The notes beneath the pieces are model-generated. The model had not been told where the DNA came from. It worked only from the letters and a program-made list of their open reading frames with translations, and searched no databases. The position numbers and the translations under genes are program-made. A DNA stretch of 7,552 bases from JAVWIF01 sp036639635 (GTDB lineage Bacteria; Bacillota_I; Bacilli_A; Erysipelotrichales; Erysipelotrichaceae): positions 1-7,552 of the forward strand of contig JAVWIF010000073.1 in assembly GCA_036639635.1 (NCBI GenBank). Direction: 5' to 3'. Below are positions 1 to 6,027 of the stretch, one piece after another; the first letter of the stretch is position 1, and each line of letters begins with the position of its first letter.

Positions 1-413
1 CATCAATTATCGGTGAGTTCTTTGTTTATATGAAATGACTTTTTTATTTACTGAATAAATTTTCTAAATCTTTGCCTTGAAGGAATACAAAAATTAATAA
101 AAGTCAATATACATTTCATGCGTTTATCCTGCAAGTCAACCACAAGTCATTGCTTTAATAAATGAAATACCTTATACTCAATTATGCATTTTTTACATAA
201 GTTTTATATCATAACTTGTCTACATATCTTCATATAAATCTAGTTCTATTATTCATATACTGAAAAAATTCTTATGTTTGATTAAGATGTTACTACCAAC
301 CATCTCAAAAGAACTGTTTATTCTTCTATTCTTCATTTTTGTAAAACCTGCTGATACAGGAAAAAGTGATCTATTCTTTTTCAACTCGCTCTATGTATCT
401 CCGAAAATATACT
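1..413. other. gene-free AT-rich stretch
   Basis: I see no open frame of credible length with a ribosome binding site on either strand, no tRNA or rRNA, and no tandem repeat. The only signal is a possible plus-strand promoter at 150-178 (TTGCTT, 17 bases, TATACT) with no gene behind it before the tRNA operon, which is on the opposite strand. The stretch is probably intergenic spacer, or the control region of a gene beyond the left edge. Confidence 0.5.
150..178 (+). promoter_or_regulatory. possible sigma-A promoter with no visible gene
   Basis: TTGCTT at 150-155 and TATACT at 173-178 are separated by exactly 17 bases. A transcript would run rightwards through gene-free sequence and become antisense to the tRNA operon. 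In sequence this rich in A and T such matches arise by chance, so this is weak. Confidence 0.2.
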
Positions 414-441
414 AAAAAAAACACTTACAATTGTAAGTGTT
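414..441 (-). terminator. rho-independent terminator of the tRNA operon
   Basis: On the minus strand a perfect 9-bp stem (420-428 with 433-441, loop of four bases) is followed directly by a run of seven T residues (complement of 414-420). It lies 12 bases past the CCA end of tRNA-Gly. Its position and form are what is expected for the end of the six-tRNA transcript. On the plus strand no T-run follows, so it should act one way only. Confidence 0.88.
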
Positions 442-452
442 AAAATTCTAAT

Positions 453-526
453 TGGAGCGGGTGATGAGAATCGAACTCACGTAATCAGCTTGGAAGGCTG
501 GGGTTCTACCATTGAACTACACCCGC
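453..526 (-). tRNA. tRNA-Gly, anticodon TCC
   Basis: Read on the minus strand, a 7-bp acceptor stem (GCGGGTG with CACCCGC) encloses a D-arm, an anticodon loop CTTCCAA with anticodon TCC, and a T-arm with TTCGATT. The discriminator base is T and the CCA end is encoded at 453-455. It is the last gene of the operon, nine bases after tRNA-Lys, and the terminator follows. All four arms pair well. Confidence 0.96.
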
Positions 527-535
527 AACAATAAA

Positions 536-611
536 TGGTGACCCGTTGGCGATTCGAACGCCAGACCCTCTGATTAAAAGTCAGATGCTCTACCAACTGA
601 GCTAACGGGTC
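536..611 (-). tRNA. tRNA-Lys, anticodon TTT
   Basis: The acceptor stem GACCCGT pairs with ACGGGTC. The D-arm AGCTCAGTTGGTAGAGC is canonical, the anticodon loop CTTTTAA carries TTT, and the T-arm has TTCGAAT. The discriminator is A and CCA is encoded. It is the fifth gene of the operon, 22 bases after tRNA-Gln. Confidence 0.97.
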
Positions 612-633
612 ATTTATTGTGCAATATTTTATT

Positions 634-709
634 TGGCTGGGGTAACTGGATTCGAACCAGTGGAATGCCAGAGTCAAAGTCTGGTGCCTTACCGCTTGGC
701 TATACCCCA
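634..709 (-). tRNA. tRNA-Gln, anticodon TTG
   Basis: The acceptor stem TGGGGTA pairs with TACCCCA, starting with the T that is usual for glutamine tRNA. The anticodon loop CTTTGAC carries TTG, the anticodon stem is CCAGA/TCTGG, and the T-arm has TTCGAAT. The discriminator is G and CCA is encoded. It follows tRNA-Tyr by seven bases. Confidence 0.96.
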
Positions 710-716
710 ATAAAGA

Positions 717-800
717 TGGTGGGGGGGGACGGATTCGAACCGCCGAACCGTAAGGAACTGAGTTACAGTCAGCCGCGTTTAGCCACTTCGCTACCCCCCC
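717..800 (-). tRNA. tRNA-Tyr, anticodon GTA
   Basis: This is a class II tRNA of 84 bases with CCA. The acceptor stem is seven G residues pairing with seven C residues, the anticodon loop CTGTAAC carries GTA, a long variable arm follows the anticodon stem, and the T-arm has TTCGAAT. The discriminator is A. The eight-G run at 721-728 (acceptor strand plus first T-stem base) is a place where sequencing length errors could occur, but the stem as given pairs exactly. Confidence 0.96.
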
Positions 801-817
801 AGCTCTTTTTCAAGAAA

Positions 818-894
<77 letters not shown>

Positions 895-899
895 ACATA

Positions 900-975
900 T
901 GGTGGAGATTATAGGACTTGAACCTATGACCCTCTGCTTGTAAGGCAGACGCTCTCCCAACTGAGCTAAACCTCC
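900..975 (-). tRNA. tRNA-Val, anticodon TAC
   Basis: The acceptor stem GGAGGTT pairs with AATCTCC, with one G-T pair. The D-arm AGCTCAGTTGGGAGAGC is canonical and the anticodon loop CTTACAA carries TAC in the stem TCTGC/GCAGA. The discriminator is A and CCA is encoded. It is the first gene of the operon, about 47 bases after the -10 box. Confidence 0.96.
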
Positions 976-1021
976 ATATGCGGTAATTATTTTTTAGCAC
1001 TTTTCAAATCAGTGCCCATAT

Positions 1022-1050
1022 ATAATACCATCAGAGTTTTTTTCTGTCAA
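1022..1050 (-). promoter_or_regulatory. strong sigma-A promoter of the tRNA operon
   Basis: On the minus strand a perfect TTGACA (1045-1050) is followed by a 17-base spacer and TATTAT (1022-1027). Just upstream, at about 1053-1078, are three A-runs of six, nine and seven broken by single C residues, which look like an UP element for the alpha subunit. Transcription should start near 1014-1016. The leader begins with a small GCACT/AGTGC hairpin (997-1015). Confidence 0.9.
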
Positions 1051-1201
1051 CATATTTTTTGTTTTTTTTTGTTTTTTTATATACCTGCTTTTTAATGCAT
1101 TATTCTCCTTTATTTATAGGCTTTTTCGCACTCCTAAACAAATTAAAATACAACACAATATCTAACATAAATTAAATATAACAATTATTTATCTAAACGT
1201 C

Positions 1202-1486
1202 TCATTCTACTTTATTAACTTTAGTTATCTCACTCATGTCTAATACGTAAATACTTGCTTCCTTATTAAATGGTGTTTCCATATTTGTGTTATGTTTACA
1301 ATTTTCTAACACACTAAGTAAACAATCAACTTTTTCATCTTCAACTCCACTCATTAGAACCGTATACCCATATTGCAAAAAGTCCCCGCTACTACCAACT
1401 TCTGTAATCATAAAACCACTATTAAATAAAACAGAGGTAATTTCCTCGACATACTCATCTCCAGCTATTATCATGACCAACTTCAT
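1202..1486 (-). CDS. darA: DarA/PstA-like cyclic-di-AMP receptor, divergent and short
   Basis: A 94-residue P-II-like protein of the cyclic-di-AMP receptor family (DarA, also called PstA), a cytosolic trimer in characterised members. The start MKLVMIIAGDE, the middle SGVEDEKVD (residues 46-54) and the end ASIYVLDM follow the family closely. The ligand loop differs. The usual R-x-T-K...TGGFL..GNT pattern reads here M-x-T-E...SGDFLQYGYT (about residues 26-42), losing the Arg, one Gly and the Asn. The segment between the second helix and the last strand, which holds the large B-loop in the usual roughly 109-residue proteins, is about 15 residues shorter. The start has a strong site, GAGGTGA seven bases upstream (1494-1500). 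The gene lies 41 bases after the lipoprotein gene and is probably cotranscribed. No terminator is clear before the tRNA promoter. Family is confident; nucleotide binding is not. Confidence 0.85.
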   Translation of the reverse strand: MKLVMIIAGDEYVEEITSVLFNSGFMITEVGSSGDFLQYGYTVLMSGVEDEKVDCLLSVLENCKHNTNMETPFNKEASIYVLDMSEITKVNKVE

Positions 1487-1527
1487 TATAAAATCACCTC
1501 GTTTATTATAATAACATAAAACGCCCC

Positions 1528-2448
1528 CTACTTCGAACCATTTTTATTGTAAAAATTTTCAGCCAATCTTAAGTAAAATTTTACATTTTTTTCTTCATCA
1601 AAAGCATGCTTTCCTTCACGCGCAAAATCTTCCACATTCATATTCAAAAATTTATCAGATACGCGATTTTCTACATCAGGCAATGCATCATCCCAGGTTA
1701 CATCAATAAAGCGCCAACCACTATTTCCATATACTAAATTCCAACCATGATTAATTATATCACTCGAAACATAAAGCGCAGGAATACTAGCTTTTTTAGC
1801 TAGCATCATAAAAGCCCTACTATACCCTGTACAAACTGCCCTTTTATCAATCAAAACACCTGCTCCACTAAATATTGATGCACTTTTATCATTCATACCT
1901 TCATTCTTCGCATCATAAACTGTTGTCTTCACTATATAATCATGTATTGCTTTAATCTTTTCATCAATATCCATTCTAGGCACAATTATTTTCCCAACAA
2001 TGTCTTTTGCTATTTCGTCAGCTTCACTATAACGTTTATCTAAGTTTTCAAGATTTAATGAGTACGAACGATATAATACCTCATCGCCTTGTTTATAATC
2101 CAGTGTTGATTGCGTCAAAGACAAATCAAAAGGATTCAAATAACTCAAATAATTGGCTACCAAATTAATGTCTAGTGTTTTATTCGATTGATACGCTATT
2201 TTATAAATTCCTTTTTCATATGCATACTGTATTACTTGTGCCATTTCAATTTCATCTTCCGCATAATAAACTATATCCGCTTTCTCAAAGGAACTTTTTT
2301 CAACGCTCCGAATATCGACACCATCTAATATCTTATTTTCTACCGAAATTTCCTCATTTGTAATCTTTTGTTTATCCAACTGATAAGGTTTTAGACTACA
2401 TGCAAAAAGAAATACCCCGACCATCAATCCAACACATATTTTCTTCAA
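1528..2448 (-). CDS. lipoprotein with transglutaminase-like domain
   Basis: A predicted 306-residue surface lipoprotein. The first residues MKKICVGLMVGVFLFAC form a short signal peptide with lipobox L-F-A-C and lipidated Cys17. The C-terminal half is a transglutaminase-like (papain-fold) domain with the full triad: Cys206 in AVCTGYS, His234 in NHGWNLV and Asp249 in FIDVTWDD. A helix with the motif IKAIHDYIV (about 164-173) precedes it, as is usual in these proteins. Such domains act as cysteine proteases, amidases or cross-linking enzymes; the substrate cannot be told here. The N-terminal part (about 30-150) is unrecognised. I chose the TTG at 2446-2448 because AGGTGA lies five bases upstream and the signal peptide then starts with MKK. 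The frame could begin at TTG 2469, but that site has no ribosome binding site. Confidence 0.85.
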   Translation of the reverse strand: MKKICVGLMVGVFLFACSLKPYQLDKQKITNEEISVENKILDGVDIRSVEKSSFEKADIVYYAEDEIEMAQVIQYAYEKGIYKIAYQSNKTLDINLVANYLSYLNPFDLSLTQSTLDYKQGDEVLYRSYSLNLENLDKRYSEADEIAKDIVGKIIVPRMDIDEKIKAIHDYIVKTTVYDAKNEGMNDKSASIFSGAGVLIDKRAVCTGYSRAFMMLAKKASIPALYVSSDIINHGWNLVYGNSGWRFIDVTWDDALPDVENRVSDKFLNMNVEDFAREGKHAFDEEKNVKFYLRLAENFYNKNGSK

Positions 2449-2453
2449 GCAAT

Positions 2454-2459
2454 TCACCT
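2454..2459 (-). promoter_or_regulatory. ribosome binding site deciding the lipoprotein TTG start
   Basis: On the minus strand AGGTGA sits five bases before TTG at 2446-2448. It lies inside the longer open frame that would start at 2469, so the longer form would translate across its own best ribosome binding site. This favours the shorter protein. Confidence 0.7.
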
Positions 2460-2500
2460 GCTCTCTCAACTTATCATATCTAGTCTTACCAATCTACTTT

Positions 2501-2529
2501 TTTATACTATGAAAATCACGTTGCTTTAA
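2501..2529 (-). promoter_or_regulatory. possible internal promoter for the lipoprotein gene
   Basis: TTAAAG (2524-2529) and TATAAA (2501-2506) on the minus strand are spaced by 17 bases, which would give a leader of about 45 bases. The -35 box matches only half of the consensus. No hairpin ends the upstream gene here, so read-through from the pentapeptide gene is equally possible. Confidence 0.3.
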
Positions 2530-2534
2530 GAACT

Positions 2535-3368
2535 CTACTCCCAACTACTTGGGGTCTTTAGAAACCATGGCAACTGCGTATTTTCATTACCACACATCGC
2601 ATTCAATTGCATCTGAGTCAAAAACACACATTCCCTTAAATCAGCATCACACACATTCATATCACGCACATCCGCCCCCAATAAATTCACACCCTCTAAA
2701 TCACACCCTTTAAAATTTGCAGCCAACAGCAGTTGCATGCTTGCGTTCATTCCTTTCACATTTTTCCCGCAAAATTTCTTTCCAACAAGCGATTCCCTTA
2801 TATTTATCTTATCCTTCACATATAAATTTTCTATATTCCTAGTTATCTTTTTCAAAATCACAGACACTCTATTATGGTAATCCTCCAAAGAATATACAAC
2901 AATCTCTTCAGGTCTTTTCTTCGTAATCTCCATGTTTTCATCAATCAAACCCCTGATATCATCTTGCATTTCTTTTCCTACATATAGTAAGGAAGCTTCT
3001 AATAAATACGCCAATATTTGATGAAGTTCAAAAACTTTTAAATATACTGCAAATATTTTATCTTTCTCATCAACCATATTTCTCCAATTCCTATTTCCAA
3101 AAATATCTTGTGTTACTTTTTGACCTGCTCCAAAACAATCATAGCTTAAACATCCTCTCAATTGCTTTTCTTTTAGTTCATTATGTACTTTACATTTAAA
3201 ATTTTGTTCTAAATTCAAACAAGGCATTCCTGCTTTTTTATCTTTTGGAAATCCATCAACTTTAGAAAAATAAAGCGCCACGCAACACAATCCACAACAT
3301 TTTTCACAATCACTTTGTATTTCTTCAAAAAGTTCTCTATTTATATTTTTATCATGCAATTTTTTCAT
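2535..3368 (-). CDS. Cys-rich and pentapeptide-repeat protein
   Basis: A 277-residue soluble protein with two visible parts. The N-terminal part (about 18-85) is rich in cysteine: C21, C24, C25, C28 and C29 in the pattern CxxCCxxCC, then C50, C59 with H62 (CKVH), C73 and C78 before a conserved-looking FGAGQ. This resembles metal-binding sequences of the YkgJ type, but that is inference. A helical middle follows. Residues about 195-250 are pentapeptide repeats of the A(D/N)LxX type (for example NFKGCDLEGVNLLGAD), around 11 units that would form a short right-handed beta-helix. I recall similar two-part proteins annotated only as pentapeptide repeat-containing. The start at 3368 is chosen because GAGGAG (3376-3381) lies seven bases upstream; the frame is open to 3407, but those codons overlap the divergent promoter. 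It is probably the first gene of the run down to 1202. Confidence 0.85.
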   Translation of the reverse strand: MKKLHDKNINRELFEEIQSDCEKCCGLCCVALYFSKVDGFPKDKKAGMPCLNLEQNFKCKVHNELKEKQLRGCLSYDCFGAGQKVTQDIFGNRNWRNMVDEKDKIFAVYLKVFELHQILAYLLEASLLYVGKEMQDDIRGLIDENMEITKKRPEEIVVYSLEDYHNRVSVILKKITRNIENLYVKDKINIRESLVGKKFCGKNVKGMNASMQLLLAANFKGCDLEGVNLLGADVRDMNVCDADLRECVFLTQMQLNAMCGNENTQLPWFLKTPSSWE

Positions 3369-3375
3369 CCGATAA

Positions 3376-3381
3376 CTCCTC
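3376..3381 (-). promoter_or_regulatory. ribosome binding site deciding the pentapeptide-gene start
   Basis: GAGGAG on the minus strand is seven bases before ATG 3368. The longer start at 3407 would lie only four bases downstream of the TG-extended -10 box at 3396-3404 and has no Shine-Dalgarno sequence. Confidence 0.75.
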
Positions 3382-3393
3382 ATATAACACCTG

Positions 3394-3422
3394 TTACTAT
3401 ACCACATTATTTATGATACAAT
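3394..3422 (+). promoter_or_regulatory. promoter of the three-module protein gene
   Basis: TTACTA (3394-3399), a 17-base spacer and TACAAT (3417-3422), with TG one base before the -10 box (TGATACAAT, extended -10). Transcription would start near 3429, giving a leader of about 22 bases with the AGAGG site at 3441-3445. Its -35 box shares bases 3396-3399 with the -10 box of the divergent minus-strand promoter. Confidence 0.6.
3396..3404 (-). promoter_or_regulatory. extended -10 of the pentapeptide gene promoter
   Basis: On the minus strand TGGTATAGT is an extended -10 box (TGnTATAGT). A -35 box at the usual distance is poor (ATATTG), as tolerated in extended -10 promoters. A start near 3389 leaves about 20 bases to ATG 3368 and includes the GAGGAG site. 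Polymerase bound here would cover the -35 of the plus-strand promoter. Confidence 0.5.
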
Positions 3423-3450
3423 ATATTATATCAACAGAAAAGAGGTACTT

Positions 3451-4737
3451 ATGTTCTTTCATAAAAAACAAACAACACAAAATCAAGAAAACTGGGAAGC
3501 TACGATTCTCCGCAATGTTTTCATTAGCCCCACTACCCATAAATTCAAAATAAATCATCAAACATATAGCTATGATCAATTATTAATGCTATCCTCGCAA
3601 CCAATTACTACTTACAAAAAAGAAACCATCCAAGAAATAGTTGATGTAAAATGGTTAAATGTACTAGAAGGTTACGAAATGGATGGTTGGATGGGTGCCT
3701 ATGCAGGTATCTTTGTTGGTTCTCGTATACAAAGCACAACAACAATCACGCAAAAAACAAGTCAGTACATTCGTTTATTTTTATTCCAAGACCACTATTT
3801 CTACTTAGACCTACCTATTGCAAGTCTTGCTAATATCAATAACCTTGATGAAGACAATGAAATTGCCATTGCCCAACAAGTTCATGATTTGTTTTATAGC
3901 ATCCTTACACAGGCTAAGCCAGCTATGTTAACTACATCCATCATCGATGATAACGCATGGCATGAAATATCTCCATCTATATCCTATTGTAGCGCCTCTA
4001 AAACATTTAAAATAAACCAAGACACATATTCTTATGCAGATGCAATTGCTTGTTATATAGACGCAAAATCAGTTTTAGAAGACACAATCTATGTCTCCTA
4101 TGAAAAGCATAAACCAAACATCATAATGCCCACTTGGTATGAGACAATCTACATCCAAATAACAATACATTCAGATTGCCTGAAAACAATAACCATTCCC
4201 ATTACCCAACATAATTTAAAGTTTGAAAAAGAATATCAAAATGGAATCCAAGTAGCACATAATATACAATCTTTGTTTACTCACATAATCAAAGAAAACG
4301 CTCTACAAATATTAGATTTTGATAAACAACAAAAACTTCCTGTTTTTTCAATTATGCAAAACTTGCAATGTGATAAACATAATCAATGCTTTATTATTAA
4401 TAAACAAAGCGTGCCTTTCTCTACAATTTCTTTTATAGCACCAGGCGGAAATCACGAATACCGTAATATTCCGACGTTTGAAAACAGTGATGACTACATT
4501 AATATTATCATCAACAAAAAACGCGCAAGAGTAAAGAAAAACAATACATCTCCCATTACAACAAGTAATGATATTCGTGATAGTTTTAGTGATATCAGCA
4601 TCGATTTCCATTTAGAAAACTCTTCCATTATTTCCTATTACTTAATTAAAGATGTCTTAGATTCCACTTCCTCCATTTATTATGAACAATTAGATATAGC
4701 TAGCGCTCTATGTGATTATCTAAACAATCTTCTCTAA
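3451..4737 (+). CDS. unrecognised protein of three diverged tandem modules
   Basis: A 428-residue protein, apparently cytosolic (no signal peptide or membrane helix), that I cannot assign by name. It appears to be one module three times, at about residues 24-155, 179-282 and 306-428. Each starts with a strand-turn-strand segment (HKFKINHQTYSYDQL, KTFKINQDTYSYADAI, QCFIINKQSVPFSTI), continues with alternating hydrophobic strands (IRLFLFQDHYFYLDLP, IYIQITIHSDCLKTITIP, ISIDFHLENSSIISYYL) and ends in a helix (IAIAQQVHDLFYSIL, GIQVAHNIQSLFTHII, DIASALCDYLNNLL). Strands closed by a C-terminal helix suggest a PH-like fold. Module 1 also has a Gly-rich insertion (GWMGAYAGIFVG, 79-90), which I recall in modules of this kind found with SHOCT or DUF4428 domains. 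The start has AGAGG five to six bases upstream. It is the only plus-strand gene. The coding strand is A-rich, with many Asn, Gln and Thr codons. Fold and kinship are inference. Confidence 0.85.
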   Translation: MFFHKKQTTQNQENWEATILRNVFISPTTHKFKINHQTYSYDQLLMLSSQPITTYKKETIQEIVDVKWLNVLEGYEMDGWMGAYAGIFVGSRIQSTTTITQKTSQYIRLFLFQDHYFYLDLPIASLANINNLDEDNEIAIAQQVHDLFYSILTQAKPAMLTTSIIDDNAWHEISPSISYCSASKTFKINQDTYSYADAIACYIDAKSVLEDTIYVSYEKHKPNIIMPTWYETIYIQITIHSDCLKTITIPITQHNLKFEKEYQNGIQVAHNIQSLFTHIIKENALQILDFDKQQKLPVFSIMQNLQCDKHNQCFIINKQSVPFSTISFIAPGGNHEYRNIPTFENSDDYINIIINKKRARVKKNNTSPITTSNDIRDSFSDISIDFHLENSSIISYYLIKDVLDSTSSIYYEQLDIASALCDYLNNLL

Positions 4738-4738
4738 C

Positions 4739-4779
4739 AATATAAAAGATATGGCACATGCTGTCATATCTTTTATATT
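4739..4779. terminator. long hairpin between convergent genes, likely two-way terminator
   Basis: A perfect 15-bp inverted repeat (4739-4753 with 4765-4779) extends by three more pairs (one G-T) around the loop CATGC. It begins two bases after the plus-strand stop and ends 14 bases before the minus-strand stop. The stem contains AAAAG and CTTTT, so the transcript from either side ends its stem in a U-rich run, but no clean U-tract follows. An ATATT-type repeat follows to 4791. Confidence 0.65.
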
Positions 4780-4793
4780 ATATTATATTATGT

Positions 4794-6026
4794 TCAAGCT
4801 TTTTTGTTTCTATGTTCTTTTTTAAATTCATACATCCGTTCATCACTAACACTTAGAATTTCCTTAGGGCTATGATATTGTCCACCTGATACATAGGTAA
4901 TTCCATAACTAATTGATAAATCAAATTCTTTTTTAGTATTACGAATATCCTCACGTATCTTTGCCATCAAAGAATATGATGAGTCCTTATTACTATCCTT
5001 CAAAATAACAACAAACTCATCCCCACCAATACGGAAAACGAGATCACTGTCGTGCAAGTTATCTTTAATAACCTCTACAACACTACAAAGATAATCATCA
5101 CCTGATAAATGTCCATACATATCATTTACATGCTTCATACCATCTAAGTCAAGTACAACAAGCGAAAAACAGTCTCGATTATCTACAAATTTCATCAAAG
5201 TCTCTAAACAATATCTCCGATTATAAACACCTGTCAAATCATCTTGATATGCCAAAGTAAATAAACTCTCCTCTTTCTCTTTTTCAATAGACACATCCTT
5301 AATATAATGTACCAATGCTTTTCTACCATTCCAATTTATAGGATAGCTTGCAACTTCATAATATCGTAACAATCGTTCACAATAATATTCATATTTTTCA
5401 TATTGTTCATCAACTTCTAAGTTCTTCAAATAGTCTATCATGGGACATATTTCTTCACTCAACGTTTCGTCTAATTGCACATCATAAAAGTTTTTTTGTG
5501 CTGCGCTATTTGTATAAATCACTTTTTTCGTATTAGCATCTATCACAAAAATACCATCTTTTTGTGTATCCATAATGGAAGCCAACAATTCCGTTGATTG
5601 AAACAATATTTCGGACTGTTCCTTCAAATGAATTTCTCGCTCTTCCAACTGCTTTACCATTAAATTAAATGCTTCAGAAAATTTACCCAAAAAATTTACC
5701 CTTTGATGATAATCACCATGAGCTACTTGAATAGACTGCCAAGTTAATGATTTTAAAATAGAATGAAGTTCTTTTAAATTACCAGCTAAAAAATTATAAC
5801 GTCCTGGTGACTTTACATCCAATTCCCCGTTACATAACGCATATAAGAATTCATCGCTTTCATGCAAACACTTCGACAAATAGAAAACACTCTTTTCTAA
5901 CTCTTGAAATTCAACAGATTTTTCACCAGAAAAGTTATCAAGCAAAGCTTCGTTTGATATTATCCTTTGAATTTGCGTTATTAGATAGCGTATTTCTTTA
6001 TCATCCATGCATTTATTCTTCTCCAT
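4794..6026 (-). CDS. soluble HAMP-PAS-GGDEF diguanylate cyclase
   Basis: A predicted enzyme that makes cyclic di-GMP from two GTP. Residues about 55-130 are HAMP-like without any membrane helix and carry LTWQSIQVAHGDYHQRVNF, a sequence I recall from clostridial GGDEF proteins. A short coiled linker leads to a PAS-like domain (about 145-248: DGIFVIDANTKKVIYTN) and then the GGDEF domain (about 255-405). The catalytic parts are intact: LDLDG with metal ligand Asp293, NDMYGH, and the signature GGDEF at 334-338. The inhibitory-site position five residues before the signature reads HDSD, so the Arg of RxxD is His. There is no EAL domain. The ATG at 6026 is one base after the V4R stop and has no ribosome binding site, so translational coupling is likely. 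Met7 (6008) is a less likely start, with GGAG 12 bases upstream. The gene context indicates control by the V4R protein. Confidence 0.93.
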   Translation of the reverse strand: MEKNKCMDDKEIRYLITQIQRIISNEALLDNFSGEKSVEFQELEKSVFYLSKCLHESDEFLYALCNGELDVKSPGRYNFLAGNLKELHSILKSLTWQSIQVAHGDYHQRVNFLGKFSEAFNLMVKQLEEREIHLKEQSEILFQSTELLASIMDTQKDGIFVIDANTKKVIYTNSAAQKNFYDVQLDETLSEEICPMIDYLKNLEVDEQYEKYEYYCERLLRYYEVASYPINWNGRKALVHYIKDVSIEKEKEESLFTLAYQDDLTGVYNRRYCLETLMKFVDNRDCFSLVVLDLDGMKHVNDMYGHLSGDDYLCSVVEVIKDNLHDSDLVFRIGGDEFVVILKDSNKDSSYSLMAKIREDIRNTKKEFDLSISYGITYVSGGQYHSPKEILSVSDERMYEFKKEHRNKKA

Positions 6027-6027
6027 T

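Noticed and set aside
1505..1510. TATAAT on the minus strand ahead of the DarA-like gene
   Set aside because: Transcription from it would start at about 1498, cutting into the ribosome binding site at 1494-1500, and the -35 position (AAGTAG) does not match. Chance in AT-rich sequence is more likely.
1287..1511. Plus-strand frame of 74 codons opposite the DarA-like gene
   Set aside because: It is the antisense shadow of a gene with clear family similarity and a strong ribosome binding site.
3397..3579. Minus-strand frame of 60 codons over the divergent promoter
   Set aside because: It overlaps the start of the plus-strand gene and both promoters, has no family likeness or ribosome binding site, and looks like chance.
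4348..4611. Minus-strand frame of 87 codons opposite the three-module gene
   Set aside because: It is antisense to a long frame with internal repeat structure and lacks a ribosome binding site.
4774..4791. ATATT tandem repeat after the hairpin
   Set aside because: Only about three short units in AT-rich sequence; part of the terminator region rather than a separate repeat element.
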